The notes below the pieces were generated by a model that saw nothing but the letters and a program-made list of their open reading frames with translations, was not told the origin of the DNA and made no database searches. The translations under genes and the position numbers were made by a program. DNA of 64,000 nucleotides from Anastrepha obliqua (taxonomy: Eukaryota; Arthropoda; Insecta; Diptera; Tephritidae). The stretch is from the NCBI RefSeq assembly GCF_027943255.1, contig NC_072896.1, positions 62,762,501-62,826,500 on the forward strand, in the 5' to 3' direction. Shown piece after piece: positions 21,686 through 31,332 of the stretch (positions are counted from its first letter, which is position 1; each line of letters starts with the position of its first letter).

Positions 21686-23148
21686 CTAGTGAACCTTCGT
21701 TTGGCAATGGCTGCCTTTTTTTTGCCTCGGTTGCTTTTCAGCAGGACTGCTTCCTCAGCGGACATCTGATCCCCTCTTCGATCCTTGTTGTGGCCGTGGC
21801 TGTGGGCTTTTTTATCAGCCTGCAGCGGGGGTCGCATGCGAATACCCTCGGCCACGTTATGGCGCCATGTGCCGGATGTTGTTGGCTTTCCTGCCTCTTG
21901 TCTGGAGCAGCTGGCCTTTTCGTCCTGGGCTATTGAAGCCGTTGGAGTCAAAGTTCCTGCTTCCTCAGAGCTTTGTTTCGCCGAGGGTTCAGAGTCCTTT
22001 TCGGTAACCTTAGGCGGATCAATCGGGCCTTTAGATTTTGGCCGAAGTTGGGTTTTACCGAACCCGTAGTTCAGCCAGTTGTTGGAAGTCTTTATGACTT
22101 CTGCGGAGATAGGGTCGATAGCAATGGTAATTTCTACCACAGTACCCTTGCGCACTCTGTTGAGCACCCGCCAGTCATTTGTGTTGAGGCCCTCGTTTTG
22201 GCCGTCGAGGAGGCTAATAATATCCTCAGTTGTGGTGCTGTCCAATTCTGGAAAGTGACCAACGAAGATTTGTGGGCGCGGTATGTCCGCTTCCTGCACA
22301 ATCTTCAGCTGTGCATCTTTCCACGGCTTCAGCTTAGGAACTGCTTCCTTTAGCCAACTAGCCGTTTCATCGCAGCCACATGATATAACTATATATCCTG
22401 GGCGAAAGGTGCAGCTATTAAATTTGGGCTTTGCAGCCCCAGTCTGCTTTTTCCTTATCGCCTCCAGGATAGCATGTTGTATGGCCGTTAGTCTCTCCGT
22501 CGACCATATCGTAGTTGGATAATCGTGAGGAATTATTCCCAACTTCGTGCTGCACGCCGCGTCTTTGTAAGACATTTTTGTTGAGTCTACCTTGACTTCT
22601 GGATTAGGCACTGCTGCCTTTGGTCCTTCCGTTTCGGTAGTCTCTACTGCCTTTTTTCCAACGCTAGAGCTCCCCTGTAAATTGGCACGTTTAGGGGAGC
22701 TTTGCTTTGGCGTGGTGCTGCTGGAGCGTTGTCGCTTCAAATCAGCTGGTTTTTGAGCCAGCTCTCTTGCCTCGTCGATGCTGTGACCTTTTCTCAGGAA
22801 GTACTTCAGGCGTTTTCTGGCGGCACCGCAAAGCCGCACCTTGTCTTCGTCCTTTCTTCCTGTGTCACAAGTGGGAGAAGATAATAGTTTCTCCTCTTCC
22901 TCTGGTGATATAGTAGCTTTGCCATCTGGCCCCAAGGCCATGTCGTCAACTTCCATATCGGTGATTTCGCTGACAGTTGGAGGGCATTGTTTGCCCTTAG
23001 CTGCCTGCGATGTTGAAGGTAGTTCGGCACTATTTACCGAAAGGTCGTTATCGACCTGGTTTATATTGGGCACTCCTGCCTTTTTTAAAGAATTGTTTAA
23101 CTCTGCCATATGGTCCCACGAGTGAAGGGGAAAGGATGGTCGAGCCAC
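21682..23148 (-). CDS. LINE C ORF1: nucleic-acid-binding gag-like protein
   Basis: A 488-residue intact ORF directly upstream of ORF2. It has a low-complexity acidic N-terminus, then the basic helix-type motif VRLCGAARKRLKYFLRKGHS followed by an Ala-Arg-rich stretch (about residues 103-130). A globular central domain (about 205-370) includes YPTTIWSTERLTAIQHAILE, GYIVISCGCDETASWLKEAV and PRPQIFVGHFPELDSTT. This resembles the DUF4780-type domain found in insect LINE ORF1 proteins. No CCHC knuckle is seen. The tail is lysine/arginine rich. The likely role is element RNA binding and RNP formation. The start is the first ATG of the open frame, about 300 bp inside the element. Confidence 0.85.
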   Translation of the reverse strand: MARPSFPLHSWDHMAELNNSLKKAGVPNINQVDNDLSVNSAELPSTSQAAKGKQCPPTVSEITDMEVDDMALGPDGKATISPEEEEKLLSSPTCDTGRKDEDKVRLCGAARKRLKYFLRKGHSIDEARELAQKPADLKRQRSSSTTPKQSSPKRANLQGSSSVGKKAVETTETEGPKAAVPNPEVKVDSTKMSYKDAACSTKLGIIPHDYPTTIWSTERLTAIQHAILEAIRKKQTGAAKPKFNSCTFRPGYIVISCGCDETASWLKEAVPKLKPWKDAQLKIVQEADIPRPQIFVGHFPELDSTTTEDIISLLDGQNEGLNTNDWRVLNRVRKGTVVEITIAIDPISAEVIKTSNNWLNYGFGKTQLRPKSKGPIDPPKVTEKDSEPSAKQSSEEAGTLTPTASIAQDEKASCSRQEAGKPTTSGTWRHNVAEGIRMRPPLQADKKAHSHGHNKDRRGDQMSAEEAVLLKSNRGKKKAAIAKRRFTR

Positions 23149-23450
23149 GACAGTGCCCCGGTGTCGCGGTAAGGCTAATTACAACCAGAGGGCGCCCGAT
23201 ATCTGGAGGTCACCGTTATAAGACACACTTACGTAGTGCCATTCATCCTATAGGCACGGTTCGAATTACACCTAGGATTACGGGTTTTTTCGAGTTATGC
23301 CTCTCTAGATCCGCCATTTTTGGTTAAAAAGCAGGGGCACCTCGTGCAGGAGTGGCATTCTGCCACAATGGTCGGTCTTTAGGCTACTGGCACAACTGCC
23401 ATACGCCTCTGTGTGCATTCCCCCAAGAAGCAACGTACACTTCACCTCAT
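23149..23450 (-). promoter_or_regulatory. LINE C 5' UTR, presumed internal promoter
   Basis: Non-coding segment between the 5' target-site duplication and the ORF1 ATG. Full-length LINEs carry a downstream internal polymerase II promoter here. No TATA box is evident at the start. The position is the only evidence; a specific promoter motif is not claimed. Confidence 0.45.
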
Positions 23451-23454
23451 GATT

Positions 23455-23783
23455 CGGAATTACTTCGAGTCCTTTTTGCGTCAGTTGTATTGAGGATGAG
23501 ATGGAATCATCTCAGCACCTGCTCCTTAGCTGCCCCGCTCTCGCGGGACTTAGACTCAAGCATCTTGGTGCTCACTTCTTTTCTGCGGCTGCTGATATAG
23601 CAGGTCTTGATATCAAAATCTGATAAACTTCATCAGCAGCATCCCTCCTTTTCGTCCTATCGTTTTTTCTTTCATCTTTTTCGCCCCTGCTGCAATGGTA
23701 TCACAAAGAATGAACCAAACTTCTTTCGTCCAAGTAGGCCCACCCTCTGGGCAACTATTACTACCTAACCTAACCTAACGATG
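23455..23783 (+). pseudogene. LINE A C-terminus and 3' UTR
   Basis: Continues LINE A after the LINE C insertion: TSSPFCVSCIEDEMESSQHL-like zinc-finger sequence, LLLSCPALAGLRLKHLG, then ADIAGLDIKI and stop. A ~150-bp UTR containing TTCGTCCAAGTAGGCCCACC and CTGGGCAACTAT follows, ending in TACCTAACCTAACCTAAC. The same order and near-identical phrases occur in copy D at 61810-62179. Confidence 0.8.
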
Positions 23784-23907
23784 CACGTTATGTCACATGC
23801 TACGATATTGCAAAGAAATTTCCAAAGGAACAGGTTTCCTCTTCCATCGGAATGCTTTAGTACGAACATTTTCAAAATAAAACATACTCGAACCGTTACC
23901 AATATTA

Positions 23908-24924
23908 CAGGGTCCGGCACTCGAAGTGTATCCAATTAAAAATACCATAAATCTAGTTTGGAAAATTACTTTTGATCAATTCAAAGCAAAAAATGTGTGA
24001 AAATAATACAATATTAAGAATCGATTTACTTTTGCTCGATATGACCACATTTTGTCTTGACTATGGCTTTGAGACGATCCAGAAACGATTCGTAAGCTTC
24101 CCGAATGTGACTTGCAGGTATTTTGGCCCACTCTCGGACAATGGCTTTTTTCAGCGCCTCCAGACCATTGAGAATAATCCCTCGGACTCGCGCCTGAGAG
24201 CCATTGTGTGGACGTTCTAAACTTCGGAACGTTTTTTTTTAGTCATTCATGGTTCACTCGAGCTTTGTGAGACGGTGTCGAGTCCTGTTGAAACGTTCAT
24301 GGTCTGCCATCGATATGTTTGTCTGCCCACAGCTTCAAAGCAACCTCCAGAATACTTTCCCGATAATATTTCGCATTAACCTTGACGCCCATCTGTGGTT
24401 ACAGCGGTCCAAACCATTACCTGTGGCGGGTGCTGCCTTCTGGTGGCCAATCGATGACTCAAATTCTCGTATGAACGGTTGGTCGTTCCCCTATCGTTTT
24501 GGGAGTTTATGGTACGAATTGCTCAATTTGAAAAATTTTCTTGTCAGAAACCACAATGTTCGGAAATTGACCGTTTTCGGCCAAGTGAAGCAACTCCCTC
24601 GCCCCTAAAGCCTGACTTGTTGCTGCTTTAGTGTGAGATCATGCGCCTTTTGGATCTTGTAAGGCTTGACTTTGAGATCATTTTTCAGTATACGGCGGAT
24701 GCTACCGGCAGATATTTTCAGTTCTTTCGCCATTTGATTGGCACTTCGTCAGGGATTTCGCACTTTTAAATTTGAAATCCATTATTGATTTTCTTTTTTC
24801 ACGTATACTCTACGCAAAATGCTCCCGCGTGCTTGTAAACAATACTCTAGACTTTCATTTAGCCAACTAACAGGCACCTAATGCACGGGTCTGTAGTTGG
24901 TTACACTTCGAGTGCCGCACCCTG
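23908..24924 (-). mobile_element. maT-like (DD37D type) mariner relic with full ends
   Basis: Inverted ends CAGGGTCCGGCACTCGAAGT (left) and CAGGGTGCGGCACTCGAAGT (right, reading inward) next to TA on both sides; length 1017 bp. The minus strand encodes pieces in several frames: MAKELKISAGSIRRILKNDL (helix-turn-helix) near 24735-24680, ISVMVW-type core remnants, AKYYRESILEVALKLWADKH, FQQDSTPSHKARVN (second aspartate) and EALKKAIVREWAKIPASHIR. The block containing the third aspartate is mutated, so the DD37D assignment rests on family resemblance. Not functional. Confidence 0.7.
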
Positions 24925-24929
24925 TACTG

Positions 24930-26219
24930 GAATGAAGAAAAGTGAGATACCAAATCGCTATTCGGCTTTGACGAATTTTGGCTATGCAAATAAATAAATA
25001 TTTGGCACAATTGAATTGAAGTTTTTTCCCAGATTTACAACCCATTCCACAGCATTTAATAAATCCAGCTGACTCGTGCAACCCTTCCACCAACCGGCTC
25101 TATCGCTTTTTACGATGAGTCTTTTTACCCAAACACAAAGGAGATTAAATTACGGCTGCTCTAATTGTATAAGTGCGTCGTGGAAGGGCTTCTAGATGGC
25201 AGTGCAGTGGAGAGTAAAGGGCGAAGGTGTCTCAAGCGCCTAAGCTGATGCAAATGAAAACGCTGGATTACTGTGGACGTTTCTAAATGTTTTCAGTTGC
25301 CAAGTAAAATGTCATTTCCTTTTGAGGATTTCTTTGAAGTATGCTTTTGTATTTATGATGATTTTCCATTTTGTGTGAGCAATTACTTTACTTTCATTTA
25401 TATGTATTTAATTTAAGAACATTTGTTATTTGACGACCTGCTTGCATGAATTGCGTGACTTCGCCACCGCAGCTGTTTTCAGTTTGTTAGTAAAGGGTTT
25501 TCATTAAGCGATAAGCAAATAAGTAATTTTTCCATGATATTTCTACCACATTTCATGAGTATTGATTTGTCATTTATTTTCCAATGCATTCAGTAATACT
25601 TACAATTCCAACGTTTTAAAATGTATTGAGTATTCTAATATATTATACGTTTTCTCTGCATGATTTTCAAGTGCCAAAATGGCAAAGATGCGTTCGAAGT
25701 AAAGATTGTAAACTAAGATTTTTGGTCAGTTGGAATTATCGACTACACCGTCTGTTAGTAGAAATCGACAGATATATGTAGATCGACTATAACCAACTTT
25801 TTGTGACTGAAATTGGGGAAACTTAGTCTGCTACACATAACCTGAAAAAATCGAATTATTGCGCGAAGAGTTTGGTGATTATTTCAGAAAATTGTGATAT
25901 TGAATGAACCACACGAATTTGTTATTTAACACCATGGGGGTACATCTTGAGGGGTTAGTTTATGTCATGCGAATAAACCGAATTCTGTTTATTCTTCAAA
26001 AGTTAATATTCAAAGCGCTATTGATGACATACAACTGATTTAGTGGAAAAAGTACTAGAAAGTTGGGCTCGTCGGATTCGTTCCTGCAATAGTAGTCGTG
26101 TAGGGTACGTGGTAATGGTGTTCGATTCAAAACTTATTTGATTTGATTGTAAATTGAAAAAAAAAAAAAATTAATTTCCTCTGCATCTTGTTTTTCAAAA
26201 GAAGACAAGGAAATTAAAT
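24930..26219. other. Unannotated DNA
   Basis: No recognisable gene or element between the maT-like relic and the next mariner. Short minus-strand frame at 24878-25093 overlaps the relic end. Confidence 0.5.
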
Positions 26220-26221
26220 TA

Positions 26222-27529
26222 CGGCGGGCAAAAAGTAAGGTGAATTTGGTTGTAAAATGAAAATTTTTTATTTATTCTTGTAAATCAATTTCATCCCCTT
26301 CAAAATAATCCCCTCTTGATGAAATACACTTATGCCAACGATTTTTCCATTCCCCGAAACATGCCAAATAGTCCATTTCCGGTATAGAGCCATCAGCACC
26401 TTCTTCGATTCAGCTTTTATCTCCTCAATCGACTCGAAACGCGTTCCCCGGAGTGGTCTCTTGAGTTTTGGGAATAGCCAGAAGTCACGAGGAGCCAAAT
26501 CAGGTGAATACGGTGGTTGCGGAACGATATGCGTGGAGTTTTTGGCGAAATGGTCACGAAGAACGAGTGCAGTGTGAGACGGTGCATTATCGTGATGCAA
26601 AAACCAAGAGTTGTTGGCCCATAATTCTGGTCTTTTTAGACGAATTGCTTCACGTAAACGACGCATAACGCTCAAATAATATTCCTTATTAACAGTTTGG
26701 CCAGGTGGAAGGAATTCATAGTGCACCACACCACGAAAATCGAAAAAAACTGTCATCATGACCTTTACTTTTGAACGACTTTGACGTGCTATTTTCGGTC
26801 TGGCCTCGCCTTCAGCACGATATTCGCTTGATTGGTCGGTTGTTTCAGGGTCGTAAGCATAAATCCAAGTCTCATCCCCCGTAATGATGCATTTGAGCTT
26901 GTCCTGATAGTCTGAAACCATTGTTTCACACACATCAACGCGACGACTTTTTTCCAAGAAATTGAGAGTTTCCGTACCAAACGAGATTTGACTTTTCGTA
27001 GGCCCAAATGGTCTTTCAAAATGGTTTTCACAGATCCTTCTGATATTCCGATTATATCAGTAAGGTCTTTAACAGTCAACCGACGATTTTTGAGCACTAA
27101 CTCCTTCACTTTATTGACGTGTTGGTCATCTGTTGACGTCGATGGTCGTCCGGAGCGCTCCAAGTCATCAACACGTTCTCGACCTTCTTTGAAGTCTTTG
27201 TACCACTTATAAACATTTTTCTGCGACATGGTCGAATCACCAAATGCCTTCTGCAACATGCTAAACGTTTCCGCAGCCGAAATTTCATTCCGCAAACAAA
27301 ATTTGATGTCACTTCTCTGCTCAATCAAATCAGACATCGTAAAAATCGAAAAATTCACTCTTTGTCGTTTGGTAAACACAAGCGTAAATATATTACTGAT
27401 AACGACATTCACATGAAAGTTGGCCCAGATGTTATTAACAGTGCTGCCAACTCATGAAAAAAATAACTAGAGCGAAATTTTAATCCCGCGAAATTTGACA
27501 AATACATTCACCTTACTTTTTGCCCACAG
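26222..27529 (-). mobile_element. DD34D mariner, nearly intact
   Basis: A 1308-bp element with inverted ends (left CGGCGGGCAAAAAGTAAGGT, right reading inward CTGTGGGCAAAAAGTAAGGT), each beside TA (26220-26221 and 27530-27531). It carries one transposase gene on the minus strand spanning almost the full length. This is the best-preserved DNA transposon in the window. Confidence 0.9.
26272..27337 (-). pseudogene. DD34D mariner transposase with two frameshifts
   Basis: The start at 27337 gives MSDLIEQRSDIKFCLRNEIS with the mariner N-terminal HTH, then YKWYKDFKEGRERVDDLERS, GRPSTSTDD and a second HTH (LTVKDLTDIIGISEGSVKTI). A small indel near 26980 shifts frame; the next open block has CIITGDETWIYAYDPET (first Asp), WFLHHDNAPSHTALVLRDHF (second Asp) and PPYSPDLAPRDFWLFPKLKR (third Asp, 34 residues on). 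A second shift near 26375 precedes the ordinary C-terminus ending at a TAA at 26272. All catalytic residues survive; only the two frame changes inactivate it. Confidence 0.87.
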
Positions 27530-27531
27530 TA

Positions 27532-28320
27532 AAAATGAGTAACCCTTTATTTGCGATAATATGAAATGTTTATATTTTAAGAAATTAAGGACTTATTTTA
27601 TGCTGAAGAAAAATACCTATAAATATATACCTATGTACAGTATTTCTCGCTAACAGCGCCGAAAAACTGGTCATCAGCCCGCTTGTAGAACTGAAATCTA
27701 ATTTTGCACCTGTCCCTACAATCGAATTTATGCTTGAGATTGATAATATTAAGCTGCACTTTTACTACTAACAAACGGATTCTTACTCCCACAGTCGGGA
27801 AATTCAACCTGCACAACGAAAAATCTGGTAACGGACTGAATCTGATCGACTTCGCTGGGGCACGAAACATGGCAGTCTGCATCACCATATTTTTAGCACA
27901 AAATAATACACCAAGCTATGTGGCTGATCGAAAAACGCGAAAGCAGATCGACTCTGCAGAGCAAAAAACGTGTATCTAACTACACAAAAATGTTCGACAT
28001 CGAAACGCTGTAATCGCAACAGACAACCAGAAGATTCGCCACTTGACTACCATTCTTGCTCTTCGAGAGTACTGCTCAACAAGCCGGCATGCACGAGCAA
28101 AGGATCCGTATTTCTCGATCTTTGCGTACCGCCGCCGATGAAGAAATGGGGTTTCGGCGAGATCGAAAAATATCATAATTGGCACGACGAGGAATGTCAC
28201 GCTGCCGAGCAAGGAAAGGCCGCGATCGAACGCAACGCAAGCAACCGGGAGCTGAAAAAGGAAGAGGTACGTATTATCAGAATGAAGAAACAATAATAAA
28301 ATAATAAAAAAGAAAACAAC
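27532..28320. other. Unannotated DNA with one open frame (27970-28296 +)
   Basis: Mostly unrecognised. The plus-strand frame at 27970-28296 (108 codons) contains the phrase YHNWHDEECHAAEQGKAAIE followed by a basic stretch. This is faintly like the linker between endonuclease and RT in some LINEs (W-x-DEEC followed by basic helices). I treat that as a weak hint only. GC is higher than surroundings. Confidence 0.3.
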
Positions 28321-28321
28321 T

Positions 28322-28530
28322 TTTTGACGTGACAACGTCTTATAATTCCATGGATCAGGCTGCACGCACCAAAAAACATGACTCATGCGGCTTTACCTTG
28401 CTCTGAGGCGTTCCATTTAAGGCTTCAAGTGCAAGCGAGAGCGCGGAACGAGCGACAAAGAGGCACAATCGGCCTCCGCGTTCGGCAACGTTCGACATCT
28501 GCCTCTCTCCTGCTTGAGTGAGCGATGCGT
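28322..28530. mobile_element. End fragment of an inverted-repeat element, copy 1
   Basis: Begins ACGTGACAACGTCTTATAAT and aligns with 52342 onward: GGCTGCACGCACC / GGCTGCATGCACG, a TTACCTTGCTC unit, GCAAGCGAGAGCGCGGAACG / GCAAGCGAAAGCGCGGAACG, GGCAACGTTCGACA and CTCTCTCCTGCTTGAGTGAG / CTCTCTCCTACTTAAGTGAG. The matching right end was not found here, so this copy is 3'-truncated or decayed. Confidence 0.6.
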
Positions 28531-28855
28531 CCCGACAGCGCTATATAATAATACTAGACTAATTCAAAGCGCGCGCCCACACTGATTCATCTAAAATAAT
28601 AATGTATACATTTACACGTTTTCGTTAAGTATGAAGTGCAGTGAAAAGTGAAATGTCGTGTCAATTGTTTATAGCAACGATATTTGCGGCGATAAAGGTA
28701 ATGACTCTTTCGATATTTAATATTATATATGTTCAGTAATCTCAGTGAAAGATAAAAAAAATAGGAACCTACTTCAATTAAATATTAAGAAATGTTCTCT
28801 TCATTTTCTAAGTCAAATCATTTAATCTCTACCTTATATTTTATAAACGTTAAGT

Positions 28856-29430
28856 AAAACGAAGAGCAGTCTGAATTCTATGAAAGTTTAGCTGGTGTGC
28901 TCTAAGGCAGTATGAGTATAATAGGCCCAATACTTTATTTGCTTTACACACAAGATGTACCAATCACAGAGGAAACTATCGGCGGAACTTATCCAGACGA
29001 CACCGCTATACTTGCTATAGACTCCCACCCTAAAGTGGCTTCCTTCAAACTCCAGAAAGGACTTGATAAAATAGCTGAATGACTAAAAGACTGGAAAATA
29101 AAAGCTAACGAGACAAAATCTGCACAAGTTACCTTTACACTCAAACGAAATACTTGCCCACCCGTTAAACTCATTACATAATGTAACCATTTCCAAAAAT
29201 ATCTTAAACGCATATTTTCACTAAACGCAAAGCACTTGGAATTAAACTCCGAAGCCTGGTTACTTAATCGAAAATCTCATGTTTCTCTCAAAAGCAAGCC
29301 CTTATTCTACTCAGCTATCTTAAAACCAATATGTACCTATGGTATACAACTCTGCGGCACTGTAGCCAACTCCAACTCAAATATTACAGAGATTTTGCAA
29401 AGAAAGAATTTCTTTTACTACTGAACTCTA
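28856..29430 (+). pseudogene. Jockey-clade LINE reverse transcriptase fragment
   Basis: The plus strand gives GPILYLLYTQDVPITEETIG then GTYPDDTAILA (RT catalytic box, F/YADD changed to YPDD) and LQKGLDKIAE-stop-LKDWKIKANETKSAQVT, FTLKRNTCPPVKL. After frame changes comes LKPICTYGIQLCGTVANSNS followed by ITEILQRKN. The order matches the palm/thumb of Jockey-clade ORF2. Multiple stops and shifts; 5' and 3' parts missing. Distinct from the RNase H-type LINEs. Confidence 0.72.
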
Positions 29431-31330
29431 ATTTTCAGTTTAGTTATACTTAAGTTTGCAATTTAATTCTACAATTTCATTATTCTTCAGTTTTGGCCAG
29501 TTTCTGGCCAGCTCTTGTTTTCTTCACTTCTCGAATAAATAAAACAGTTTGGTAGGTAGTCACGGCTCTATATAAATTCCAAAAGCTGTACCTCTTATCT
29601 ACTATTTACAAATACACATGTACATGTACACACATTTTGTATTTGCTTAAAAAATATTTTCGAATACTGCAGACCAGATGTGGCTAGTGGCGTTCTGAAA
29701 CAGGACCGCCTTTTGCTTTGATTAAATTAATGAGATAATATTAAATTACTTTAAAATCTTTAAATCTCCATAAATTCTTTTGAAAAGCCGAACGTTGTTC
29801 TATGCAAATTTAATGCCATTAGAGCGTTGCATTGAGAGAGATAGAAACAGTAAAATTTGAAATGTACGAAAATGGTAAAGTAAAATTATCAAAAAGAAAA
29901 TGCGGCTGGTCATGCAAAGCTTTTAGTAAATTCAATTTAAATTCTTTTAAGCTTATTTGATCTTAGAGGCGTCAGTAATGGCATTCCTGACCTACTCGTA
30001 CGAGTGCAAGCGTTAAAATAGATTGAGTGAAATGCTAAAACATTCAAGTTGGTCTCATAAAATTACAAAGAGCCGTACAAATGTATGCGCAGATGGTGGA
30101 ACTTTTTCGCATTGCAAACAAACAATTACATATACATATTTTGATATACTCGTACATACGTGAGTCCTTAAAAATATATTAATTACGATAAACTTCGACA
30201 TAAAATAGTAATTAGTATTAGTGAATTCAAACAGTTAGTTTTGTCTTAATTTGAAAGAAAACCCTAAAGAGTTTAGTAAGCTCAGATTTAGTAATTGGGA
30301 AAGATTCCTTTTAATTTAGAAATAAATTGTACACTTCATAAAGGCTTCACAGTATAAGTACACAGCTTTGGAGCAAAATATATTACATTTCTGAGGTAAT
30401 TTGTAGTGTTGAAACGTCGTTTTTTGAAGATTGTCATAGTCGGGATCGCTTAGATCACATTTATATATTAATATATGTTGATACATAAACCTGGAGTGCT
30501 TTTTAACTGTATAATATTATATATACATATGTAAAAAGCATAATTTGCTTAAAAACATTCATGTTTCTTCGAATCGATTATCTGCACTAAATACTTACAT
30601 TGCGGTCGGTAGCTCCATAGGATTGGAGTAATCTTTTTATGAAACGCCTATGACGAAGAAGGTTAACCCCCGGCTCCAAATTGCAACTATCCTCGAAATA
30701 AAGATCTGCGCTATCAAACACTTGTACTCGTACACACACTATTCAAATTTCTAATTGAATTAATTTATTTTTCTTAAATGGCAACGACATAATCTCGGCG
30801 AATAAGTTCATTCGCCACTCACAGCAAATTTTAGGTGTGTTCGCCAAACCGTTCGCATCGCAAGTGATAACACCAGCCGTAAATGGAAATAAATATAACA
30901 ACCGCAACTTTTTGAAAAGTCGTGATGGATATGGAAAATGTAAAAATGATAGTAGTTTTCAGCGACGGACCTGATGGTTGCCAGAAGTATTGGAGAGATA
31001 TTCGCGAGCGACGACAAACGCCTCATTCCTGCAATTTCCACGGTGGCTCTCATTTGACCTGGGCTGCTTTTAGCTAATTTGACAAGACCCAAATTTGTTT
31101 TATTTCGGATTTCGAGGTCTTGGATAATATTTTATTGAATTTTGAAGAACAATTTCAAGTGAGTTTTAGACGTATCAAGAGGACATTGCTCCAATACCTA
31201 GCGCTAGGCGTACAAGGCAGTTTTTCGCGTCGAAAAACATATAATATTATATCTATTATTATAAATTTTCATAACATTTTCTTAAGATTTAATTTACCAC
31301 TGTGCGTCGCTTCTTGCATTATTAAGTAGA
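29431..31330. other. Unannotated AT-rich DNA
   Basis: Nothing recognisable on either strand. The minus-strand frame at 30808-31092 has no motif I know. No paired terminal repeats were seen. Confidence 0.55.
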
Positions 31331-31332
31331 TA

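Larger units (their letters stand above)
17974..23450 (-). mobile_element. LINE C: complete RNase H-type non-LTR retrotransposon
   Basis: A 5477-bp element in minus orientation, flanked by a perfect 12-bp duplication GATTCGGAATTA at 17962-17973 and 23451-23462. It has a ~300-bp 5' UTR, ORF1 (488 aa), ORF2 (1212 aa) and a short 3' UTR ending in TAA repeats (plus strand TTA units 17971-17988, partly shared with the duplication). TAA-type tails plus a C-terminal RNase H are typical of the I/LOA superclade, and the size is close to the Drosophila I factor. Both ORFs are open, so it is full length and possibly competent. It is inserted in the RNase H to zinc-finger linker of LINE A. Confidence 0.92.
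15600..23783 (+). mobile_element. Composite: LINE A (plus strand) split by LINE B and LINE C
   Basis: Element A is a 5'-truncated, RNase H-bearing non-LTR retrotransposon in plus orientation. It is seen in three blocks: RT at 15600-16330, RNase H at 17329-17973, and the C-terminus with 3' UTR at 23451-23783. The blocks are collinear with one protein. The gap 16370-17328 is a minus-strand LINE (B) and the gap 17974-23450 is a complete minus-strand LINE (C). A ends in a CCTAA array (23762-23779). The related copy D at 61144-62179 shows the uninterrupted arrangement of the RNase H to tail region. Confidence 0.85.

Noticed and set aside
27976..28386. 136-codon minus-strand frame rich in hydrophobics
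   Set aside because: No family motif; overlaps a plus-strand frame and the end of the ACGTGACAACGTC element; likely chance.
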